Origin: Candidatus Bathyarchaeota archaeon
Lineage (GTDB): Archaea; Thermoproteota; Bathyarchaeia; 40CM-2-53-6; RBG-13-38-9
Length of the DNA stretch: 9,329 nt
Reading direction: 5' to 3'
Assembly: GCA_026015225.1 (NCBI GenBank)
Contig: JAOZGV010000160.1
Coordinates: forward strand, 1-9,329
The notes beneath the pieces are model-generated. The model did not search any database and had not been told where the DNA came from. It worked only from the letters and a program-made list of their open reading frames with translations. The position numbers and the translations under genes are program-made. Positions within the stretch are counted from its first letter, which is position 1. The number at the start of each line of letters is the position of its first letter. This document shows, in pieces, positions 5,367 to 9,329 of this stretch.

Positions 5367-5372
5367 AAGTGA
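5367..5372 (+). promoter_or_regulatory. AAGTGA ribosome binding site for the Cdc6-like fragment
   Basis: AAGTGA six nt before the ATG at 5379. Together with the following bases (CC-N2-TAATGA) it matches the leader at 4626-4641 except at two positions. Confidence 0.6.
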
Positions 5373-5378
5373 CCATTA

Positions 5379-5717
5379 ATGAGTTTATTCAAAGATAAAG
5401 GAGCTTTGAGCCTGGATAGGTTGAGTGTGGAGATCATTGGTAGGACAGAAGAGGCAAAAAGGCTTGATAAGATTCTAGAAGGAACTTCTCAAGGTTTCCT
5501 TCCTAAGGTAATAAGCGTATTTGGTCCTCCAGGTAGTGGTAAGACGCTGGTGACACGAAAATTATGCAAAGACTATGAGATTAAATCTGAGGGTAAATTC
5601 AAATCAATATATGTTAATATTGGCGGAAACAGGACGGTCTTTTCTGTGGCTAATAAGCTATTGGCGGCTTTGGGCGGCGAACCACAGCTATCAAGAATCG
5701 GAGTTAATGGCATTTAA
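5379..5717 (+). pseudogene. Truncated Orc1/Cdc6-type replication initiator (AAA+ N-terminal part only)
   Basis: The 112-residue product matches the start of archaeal Orc1/Cdc6 proteins, which bind origin repeats and load MCM. Visible: FKDK-x-ALSLDRLSVEIIGRTEEAKRL (4-29), the usual N-terminal linker plus EE-x-x-x-L helix; Walker A GPPGSGKT (49-56); YVNIGGNRT (78-86), equivalent to the YVN strand; then VANKLLAALGG (90-100). It stops at GVNGI, where normal proteins (~400 residues) continue into Walker B, sensors, lid and winged-helix domain. None of these is found in the following 500 nt on the plus strand. It cannot hydrolyse ATP or bind an origin normally, so it is best read as a decayed or truncated copy. 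However, its promoter and ribosome site are intact, and expression of a short Walker-A domain is possible. Confidence 0.75.
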
Positions 5718-5824
5718 GGATAAATGGCTAAGCATGCACTAGACTACTACCCCACAAGGATTAGATTATATTTTTCATTTTTCTACCACAATCCATTATT
5801 AGAGTTTCTGTAAGTAATTTACAT

Positions 5825-5992
5825 TTACGTACTATTTTTAATTATGATAAAACCAAAAGCCAATGCAGAAGCTATTAAACAGATTCCTGCGCCTGTCTCA
5901 TTATTTGCTAAGATAGAGTTGATTGCAAAAACAATTCCAATCCACCCTGCAATGAAGGCACTTATGGCAGCTGAGATTTTTATATCGAACAA
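5825..5992 (-). CDS. Small two-helix membrane protein (55 residues)
   Basis: A minus-strand frame begins at TTG (5992) and is preceded at 7 nt by AGAGGAG (plus-strand 6000-6006), the best classical Shine-Dalgarno in the window; this decides the start. The product has two hydrophobic segments: about 7-27 (SAAISAFIAGWIGIVFAINSI) and 36-51 (GICLIASALAFGFIII). A short polar NNETGA loop joins them, with a Lys-containing tail. No family is recognised. It is a predicted integral membrane hairpin with both termini on the same side. A TATA-like block at 6032-6043 gives a short leader. The remaining 5718-5824 is AT-rich and shows nothing convincing. Confidence 0.65.
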   Translation of the reverse strand: MFDIKISAAISAFIAGWIGIVFAINSILANNETGAGICLIASALAFGFIIIKNST

Positions 5993-6031
5993 TATAAAAC
6001 TCCTCTAATTTTCTGAGAAAAGGTTGTTCAT

Positions 6032-6043
6032 CATATATTATTT
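6032..6043 (-). promoter_or_regulatory. TATA-like promoter for the 55-residue membrane protein
   Basis: The minus strand reads AAATAATATATG. Transcription is predicted near 6011, just ahead of the AGAGGAG ribosome site. Confidence 0.4.
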
Positions 6044-6070
6044 AACGATATTTATCCTTTTTCCAGATAA

Positions 6071-6080
6071 TAGCACGCTA
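6071..6080. repeat. Palindrome TAGCACGCTA
   Basis: TAGC-AC-GCTA, 4-bp arms, 79 nt upstream of the 55-residue gene start. A weaker member of the GC-palindrome family. Confidence 0.45.
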
Positions 6081-6139
6081 AATGCAATGAAAAGAAGAAT
6101 TGCTTAAAAATTTCAAAAAATATCAACGCTTATGGAATC

Positions 6140-6149
6140 TAGCGTGCGC
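6140..6149. repeat. Partial GC palindrome TAGCGTGCGC
   Basis: The core GCG-TG-CGC is the same as at 7199-7208, but the right flank is C rather than T, so it is an imperfect copy. It is about 117 nt upstream of the EamA transporter start. Confidence 0.45.
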
Positions 6150-6188
6150 CCTCCAGTTTATTAGACAAAAATTCTTTTTCAGTCAAAC

Positions 6189-6197
6189 CTTAAAAAC
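6189..6197 (+). promoter_or_regulatory. Possible TATA-like element for the EamA transporter
   Basis: CTTAAAAAC would direct transcription from about 6220. Weak match; chosen because the inverted repeat at 6203-6218 falls directly downstream of it. Confidence 0.3.
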
Positions 6198-6202
6198 ACT
6201 TT

Positions 6203-6218
6203 GCCAATATACATTGGC
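6203..6218. promoter_or_regulatory. Operator-like inverted repeat GCCAAT-ATAC-ATTGGC
   Basis: Perfect 6-bp arms with a 4-nt spacer, 48 nt ahead of the EamA transporter start. It lies between the likely TATA element and the predicted transcription start, the classical place for a dimeric repressor to block an archaeal promoter. No regulator gene is adjacent. Confidence 0.5.
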
Positions 6219-6265
6219 TACACACTAAAAAACCATTGTTAATAATCAAAGATGTGATTGATTAA

Positions 6266-7186
6266 TTGGAACTTTTTGTTTCTTATGCTATAATCTCATC
6301 TTTATTTTGGGCCAGCTTCTCTTTTGTCGCCAAATATATACTTTCCAAAAAAATGAGGAATTATATTTCTTTTATTTATTTACAAGGTATAATAATAATA
6401 ATTATTTTCCCAATCCTATCTTATCTAATAGTACCTGACCAGATATTTTTACCGCCTTTGGAAGTTGCCCCATATGCTATCATATCTGGTGGGACCTCAA
6501 TATTGGCCTATTTACTTATGTATTATGGACTAACTAAATACGATGCTTCATCTGCATCTCCCATTATTTCCACACAATCGATTTTCGTGATACCTCTGAC
6601 TTATATTTTTCTAAATGAATACTATGGTCTAATAGTGATTCTGTGGATTTTAATAGCCGGGTTAGGGGCTATCATGACATCATGGGATGAAAATATAAAT
6701 GCCAGACAGCTTTTTTCATTTAAGAATAAAGCGTTCTGGATCTTTTTTATTGCAGCATTCCTATATGCCTTGGGCAATGTGGCCGTTAAGCCCGCTTTGA
6801 AGATTGTTTCAAATTTTAATTTTCTTATTTGGCGTGAATTTGCATGGTTTGGAGTATTATTGGCATTAATGCCGCTTATATTTCATAAGAGGGAACGAAA
6901 AAGACTACGAGAAGATTGGAAAGATGGGATAGTATTCGTGATTTTGGGAATATTAATTCAATTCTTTGGATATATTTTGATGTTCTACGCTTTGGGAATA
7001 TCTGTTCAAATCACCATGGGACTAAGCGCATCCAATGGATTTTTTGCCGTTATTATTGGTTTTTTCCTCTCAAAAACTAGTTTAGGTATCCTGCTTGAAA
7101 AACATGGAAGCAGAATATATCTTATCAGAATGATTGGTGCTCTGATGATATTATTCTCAATATACAAACTATCATTTGTATTATAA
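6266..7186 (+). CDS. EamA/DMT-superfamily transporter
   Basis: This 306-residue integral membrane protein has the two-fold EamA repeat: about five hydrophobic helices in residues 1-138 and five more in 155-303, separated by a polar stretch (SWDENINARQLFSFKN). Repeat signatures include SLFWASFSFVAKY (12-24), the long helix GIIIIIIFPILSYLIV, LMYYGLTKYDASSASPIISTQSIFVI (84-109) and the corresponding FYALGISVQITMGLSASNGFFAVIIG (240-265). DMT proteins move small metabolites such as amino acids, sugars or drugs; substrate cannot be assigned. The start is TTG at 6266 because an in-frame TAA (6263-6265) lies immediately upstream, and GTGAT at 6254-6258 is 7 nt away. The C-terminus extends past the last helix by only a few residues. 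It is convergent with mntP and probably monocistronic. Confidence 0.85.
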   Translation: MELFVSYAIISSLFWASFSFVAKYILSKKMRNYISFIYLQGIIIIIIFPILSYLIVPDQIFLPPLEVAPYAIISGGTSILAYLLMYYGLTKYDASSASPIISTQSIFVIPLTYIFLNEYYGLIVILWILIAGLGAIMTSWDENINARQLFSFKNKAFWIFFIAAFLYALGNVAVKPALKIVSNFNFLIWREFAWFGVLLALMPLIFHKRERKRLREDWKDGIVFVILGILIQFFGYILMFYALGISVQITMGLSASNGFFAVIIGFFLSKTSLGILLEKHGSRIYLIRMIGALMILFSIYKLSFVL

Positions 7187-7247
7187 CGCGCAATAAATAG
7201 CGTGCGCTTATATTGGCAAGTTTTTTAAAGTAATTACCGCGCTTGCG
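7185..7247. repeat. GC palindrome AGCGTGCGCT and neighbouring GC blocks between convergent genes
   Basis: AGCGTGCGCT lies at 7199-7208, flanked by ACGCGC (7185-7190) and CCGCGCTTGCG (7237-7247), with a T6 run at 7221-7226. The region is the 62-nt gap between the ends of two convergent genes, so the structure plus T-tract may terminate transcription on the plus strand. It is the exact complement of the element at 5251-5260. Confidence 0.55.
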
Positions 7248-7248
7248 T

Positions 7249-7797
7249 TCATAAATGTTCAATTAATATTTTTAATCCTATGATAATTAAGATTAAACCA
7301 CCTAAAACTCCAATTTTATTTTTGAAAAAGCGTCCAAATCTGTTTCCAAGATAAACTCCTAGGAAGGACAACAAGAAAGTGATTATTCCTGTTATAATTA
7401 CAGGGACTATAATTGAAACTTTTAAGAATGACAGACTAAGCCCAACAGCCAAAGCGTCAATACTTGTAGCAATCGATAACATCAATAAAACGCTAATATT
7501 AAGTGAACTAAGTATTTTCTTGGATTCCTTTTTAATCGATTCATAGATCATTCTACATCCAATAAAACTCAGAAGCCCGAAAGCTATCCAATGATCAAAA
7601 CCCGCGATGAAATCTATGACGCTCGTCCCAGCTACCCAACCAAATACTAGCATAATTGCCTGAAACAGCCCGAAGAATGTCCCAATCTTTAAAGCATCAG
7701 TAAATTTGAAGAATTTATTCGTTAATCCATTTGTTACGGACACGGAAAAAGAATCCATCGCCAATCCGAATGCAATCAATAGTATAATTAAATCCAT
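7249..7797 (-). CDS. mntP: MntP-family manganese efflux pump
   Basis: This 182-residue protein matches MntP (former YebN/DUF204), an inner-membrane exporter that lowers cytosolic Mn2+. It has six hydrophobic helices in two three-helix repeats. Family signatures: AFGLAMDSFSVSV (9-21, Asp15), GTFFGLFQAIM (39-49), HWIAFGLLSFIGCRMI (69-84), LSIATSIDALAVGLSLSFL (107-125, Asp114) and the C-terminal GNRFGRFFKNKIG followed by GGLILIIIGLKIL. The two membrane aspartates equivalent to those needed for export in the bacterial protein are present. Length matches the family (about 185-190). The ATG at 7797 is supported by AAGTGA (7804-7809) at 6 nt and a TATA-like block at 7830-7841. The short AT-rich leader has no room for a yybP-ykoY manganese riboswitch, so control would have to be at the promoter. 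Confidence 0.9.
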   Translation of the reverse strand: MDLIILLIAFGLAMDSFSVSVTNGLTNKFFKFTDALKIGTFFGLFQAIMLVFGWVAGTSVIDFIAGFDHWIAFGLLSFIGCRMIYESIKKESKKILSSLNISVLLMLSIATSIDALAVGLSLSFLKVSIIVPVIITGIITFLLSFLGVYLGNRFGRFFKNKIGVLGGLILIIIGLKILIEHL

Positions 7798-7803
7798 CCA
7801 ATT

Positions 7804-7809
7804 TCACTT
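7804..7809 (-). promoter_or_regulatory. AAGTGA ribosome binding site for mntP
   Basis: AAGTGA on the minus strand, 6 nt before the ATG at 7797. Confidence 0.6.
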
Positions 7810-7829
7810 TTTAGGAATAGAACACTCTT

Positions 7830-7841
7830 TTATTAAATTAA
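7830..7841 (-). promoter_or_regulatory. TATA-like promoter for mntP
   Basis: The minus strand reads TTAATTTAATAA. Transcription is predicted near 7813, a leader just long enough for the ribosome site. Confidence 0.4.
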
Positions 7842-7989
7842 AAAACATTTTCTTTTTTGATTGAAACTCGAAAAACAATTTAGGTGCTTTTTATTTGAGT
7901 GGATTGTTAGAAGGAAAAGAGAGACTAGTGGTATTCAGTTAAAAGTAATGACATATTCGTCTTTTTGTATTTGAAGGGAGATAAATTGA

Positions 7990-8166
7990 ATGGATAAACC
8001 TGAAAGAATAGGATTGTCAGTAGGCGTCATTGAGAGTATCGGACTTGGATTGTTATTAAGAAGCGAATATTCAGGGAAATTTATGACTCTTGTAGGAGCT
8101 GGATTGCTGATACTATCTCTTATCTGTTTAGGAGCATTCTCATATAAGAAAAAAAGAATAACCTGA
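7990..8166 (+). CDS. Small two-helix membrane protein (58 residues)
   Basis: The ATG at 7990 is preceded at about 9 nt by GGGAG (7976-7980), a good Shine-Dalgarno. The protein starts MDKPERIG, then has a hydrophobic segment LSVGVIESIGLGLLL (9-23), a short polar loop RSEYSGK, a second helix FMTLVGAGLLILSLICLGAF (31-50) and a basic tail YKKKRIT. The positive tail predicts both ends on the cytoplasmic side. No family is recognised. It is divergent from mntP and 76 nt before the ICMT-like gene on the same strand; an inverted repeat lies just after its stop, so co-transcription is uncertain. Confidence 0.65.
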   Translation: MDKPERIGLSVGVIESIGLGLLLRSEYSGKFMTLVGAGLLILSLICLGAFSYKKKRIT

Positions 8167-8167
8167 C

Positions 8168-8181
8168 ATAGCGTGAGCTAT
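8168..8181. promoter_or_regulatory. Inverted repeat ATAGC-GTGA-GCTAT
   Basis: 5-bp arms with a 4-nt spacer, starting 1 nt after the 58-residue gene's stop and 62 nt before the ICMT-like ATG. It could be a terminator stem (no T-run follows) or an operator. It shares the AGCGTG core with the GC-palindrome family. Confidence 0.4.
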
Positions 8182-8202
8182 CATACAATCTGAATCTGTT
8201 AG

Positions 8203-8228
8203 ATTTATTTTAATTAATCCATTAATCC
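8203..8228 (+). promoter_or_regulatory. Promoter region of the ICMT-like gene
   Basis: GATTTATTTTAATT (about 8202-8215) is TATA-like and would start transcription close to 8235, making the mRNA nearly leaderless. This fits the absence of a ribosome site before the ATG at 8243. ATTAATCC occurs twice in tandem (8213-8220, 8221-8228). Confidence 0.4.
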
Positions 8229-8242
8229 TTAATTATATTAGC

Positions 8243-8920
8243 ATGTCACAAAAAAAATCCAAAGGAAATATCATAATCAAACTAGTATTGTTCATATTTG
8301 TTATGTTAGCTCTACTTTTTTTTCCAGCGGGCACTTTCAACTGGCCCGAAGCCTGGCTGTATCTCGTAATTAATTTTTGTTATTTCATACCAACATTATT
8401 GTACTTGAAGAAATACAGTCCTGAATTAATCAAAAGAAGAAGTAAATTTAAGCCAGAAAAAGGATGGGATATGATCATTACTATAGGAGCCTCCATTCTT
8501 TTCGTACCGATGTTTGTAATCTCAGGATTTGATGCGGTTCGCTTTAGCTGGTCTATAGCGCCTGTTGAATTAAAAGGAGCTGGATTTGCAGGCATCATCT
8601 TTTCATTTGTTATTCTGTTTTTGGTAATGAGAGAAAACGCATACCTTTTAAGAATAGTAAAAGTCCAAGAAGGCCAAAAGCTCGTAACTTCAGGTCCATA
8701 CCGTATTGTAAGACATCCTATGTATGTGGCAGTCATGACTCAGTTCACTTGCATCCCTTTGGCTCTTGGCTCACTGTATGGACTCGTCCCTGCCATAATG
8801 ATCGACGTTTTCATCGTCATACGCACGTATCTTGAAGACAAAACATTGCTCAAAGAACTCAAAGGTTATGAGGAGTATGCTAAAAAAACTCCTTATCGGC
8901 TTTTACCCGGAGTTTGGTGA
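8243..8920 (+). CDS. ICMT-family integral membrane methyltransferase
   Basis: This 225-residue membrane protein ends in the conserved C-terminal module of the isoprenylcysteine carboxyl methyltransferase/phospholipid methyltransferase superfamily: EGQKLVTSGPYRIVRHPMYVAV (143-164, with the RHPxY core), EDKTLLKELKGYEEYAKKTPYR (198-219) and the RLLPGVW end. In characterised relatives these parts form the S-adenosylmethionine pocket beside the bilayer. Hydrophobic helices lie at about 10-28, 36-55, 77-95, 114-130 and a hairpin around 163-195. Archaeal substrates are unknown; methylation of a lipid or a small hydrophobic molecule is more likely than prenyl-cysteine. The ATG at 8243 lies close behind a TATA-like block with no ribosome site, as expected for a leaderless mRNA. 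Confidence 0.85.
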   Translation: MSQKKSKGNIIIKLVLFIFVMLALLFFPAGTFNWPEAWLYLVINFCYFIPTLLYLKKYSPELIKRRSKFKPEKGWDMIITIGASILFVPMFVISGFDAVRFSWSIAPVELKGAGFAGIIFSFVILFLVMRENAYLLRIVKVQEGQKLVTSGPYRIVRHPMYVAVMTQFTCIPLALGSLYGLVPAIMIDVFIVIRTYLEDKTLLKELKGYEEYAKKTPYRLLPGVW

Positions 8921-8973
8921 TTGAATGAAGAATGTAGTGTACGAGCTTCATCCTCGGTGAAAGTAAAAACTCC

Positions 8974-8979
8974 AAGTGA
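8974..8979 (+). promoter_or_regulatory. AAGTGA ribosome binding site for the zinc-ribbon gene
   Basis: AAGTGA five nt before the ATG at 8985. It supports a gene too short to be called on length alone. Confidence 0.55.
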
Positions 8980-8984
8980 AAATA

Positions 8985-9131
8985 ATGGAAAAAAGTTGGG
9001 AATGCCCCAAATGTGGAAGATATTATGTTCCTTGGCAATCTAAATGTAATTATTGTGGTTCAAAGAAAGAAGCTTATATTTTTTCAAACGATTTGATGTC
9101 GAATTCACTTCCTGATAACACGTTGTATTGA
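8985..9131 (+). CDS. Small zinc-ribbon protein (48 residues)
   Basis: From the ATG, MEKSWECPKCG then RYYVPWQSKCNYCG: four cysteines in two CxxC knuckles (Cys7/Cys10 and Cys21/Cys24) separated by ten residues, the pattern of a rubredoxin-like/zinc-ribbon fold that binds one Zn2+. A polar tail SKKEAYIFSNDLMSNSLPDNTLY follows. Small zinc-ribbon proteins of this kind are common in archaea and usually bind nucleic acid or protein, but no specific role can be given. The AAGTGA site at 5 nt supports the start. It lies 64 nt after the ICMT-like gene and may be co-transcribed with it. The stop is TGA, and the same frame stays open for a further 47 codons. Confidence 0.7.
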   Translation: MEKSWECPKCGRYYVPWQSKCNYCGSKKEAYIFSNDLMSNSLPDNTLY

Positions 9132-9275
9132 TTTGAGTTTTACTTATACGTCAAAAAAAGTGTAAACATAAAATCGATTGCTAAATTAAAAGCCAAGAGT
9201 GTCAAGACTGAGGTTCAAATTGCGATGCCCGCACTAAGTATATGGGGATATATGAGTAGTAAGCTTTCCCGATGA
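9132..9275 (+). other. Open stretch in frame with the zinc-ribbon gene beyond its TGA
   Basis: After the TGA at 9129-9131 the same frame is open for 47 codons to a second TGA at 9273. It reads FEFYLYVKKSVNIKSIAKLK, then a Lys/Val-rich part and AMPALSIWGYMSSKLSR. It has no own ATG/GTG/TTG near its beginning and no recognised family. It could be the severed end of a longer zinc-ribbon protein or chance. The remaining 54 nt hold a TATA-like ATATAAAT at 9291-9298, which may serve a gene beginning beyond the window edge. Confidence 0.25.
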
Positions 9276-9329
9276 TCACGTGGACACGATATAAATCGAT
9301 TTAAATGATTAAAAATTTTGAAATTTGTA

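Noticed and set aside
5249..5437. Minus-strand 62-codon frame spanning the Cdc6-like start
   Set aside because: It covers the promoter and start of the Cdc6-like fragment on the other strand and shows no start signal or protein-like pattern.
5702..5743. A +1 frameshift continuing the Cdc6-like protein (ELMAFKDKWLSMH)
   Set aside because: The shifted frame runs only 13 codons before TAG and does not resemble the expected Walker B region. A simple single-base error therefore does not restore the gene.
7798..7870. Manganese riboswitch (yybP-ykoY type) upstream of mntP
   Set aside because: The leader predicted from the TATA-like block is under 20 nt, and no paired, G-rich riboswitch-like structure is visible.
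7895..7942. 15-residue upstream frame with GGTG 8 nt before a TTG, ahead of the 58-residue gene
   Set aside because: It is too short to separate from chance, and there is no regulatory logic such as an attenuator hairpin or codon bias.
8380..8736. Minus-strand frame of 118 codons inside the ICMT-like gene
   Set aside because: It is antisense to conserved motifs of the methyltransferase and has no start signal or recognisable domain.

Overview
The window looks like a piece of an AT-rich archaeal chromosome. The case for Archaea is indirect but consistent. There is a fragment of an Orc1/Cdc6-type AAA+ replication initiator. Most genes have TATA-box-like A/T blocks about 20-30 nt ahead of very short leaders. 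TTG starts occur. Ribosome binding sites are built on a GTGA core, the 3' half of the archaeal GGAGGTGA type. The mix of GH130 phosphorylase, MntP, ICMT-like and EamA genes would fit a Thermoproteota/TACK-type or related mesophilic archaeon, but the lineage cannot be fixed from this sequence. No rRNA, tRNA, CRISPR array or transposase is visible.

Layout. (1) 3-795: the C-terminal end of an alkaline-phosphatase/PglZ-superfamily protein, convergent with an OsmC-type peroxidase-like gene. (2) 860-4426: a glycan island. It holds a GH130 beta-mannoside-phosphorylase-like gene and two full-length paralogous GT-B-like glycosyltransferases arranged tail to tail. The GH130 gene and the first glycosyltransferase are divergent. 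Three perfect (GC)n tracts sit around the GH130 gene. (3) 4427-6265: an accessory-looking stretch. It has an unrecognised 121-residue protein, a DUF4177-like 48-residue protein, a Cdc6 fragment that stops just after Walker A, and a 55-residue two-helix membrane protein. (4) 6266-8920: membrane genes. These are an EamA/DMT transporter convergent with an MntP-type manganese exporter, then a 58-residue membrane protein and an ICMT-family methyltransferase. (5) 8985-9329: a 48-residue zinc-ribbon protein followed by an in-frame open stretch beyond its stop codon.

How it may work together: the two glycosyltransferases and the GH130 enzyme plausibly build and phosphorolytically trim or recycle a mannose-containing glycan. 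The other genes look like independent single-gene units, each with its own promoter.

Most notable observations: (a) the first glycosyltransferase has no standard start codon where homology with its paralogue and a correctly spaced Shine-Dalgarno place the start; the codon there is TTA. (b) A family of self-complementary alternating purine-pyrimidine GC-rich elements, from AGCGTGCGCT up to (GC)7, lies only between genes. (c) An AAGTGA Shine-Dalgarno recurs at a fixed short spacing in five genes. (d) Operator-like inverted repeats lie in two promoter regions. Four intact small genes (48-58 codons) are recognisable from their start signals and composition.
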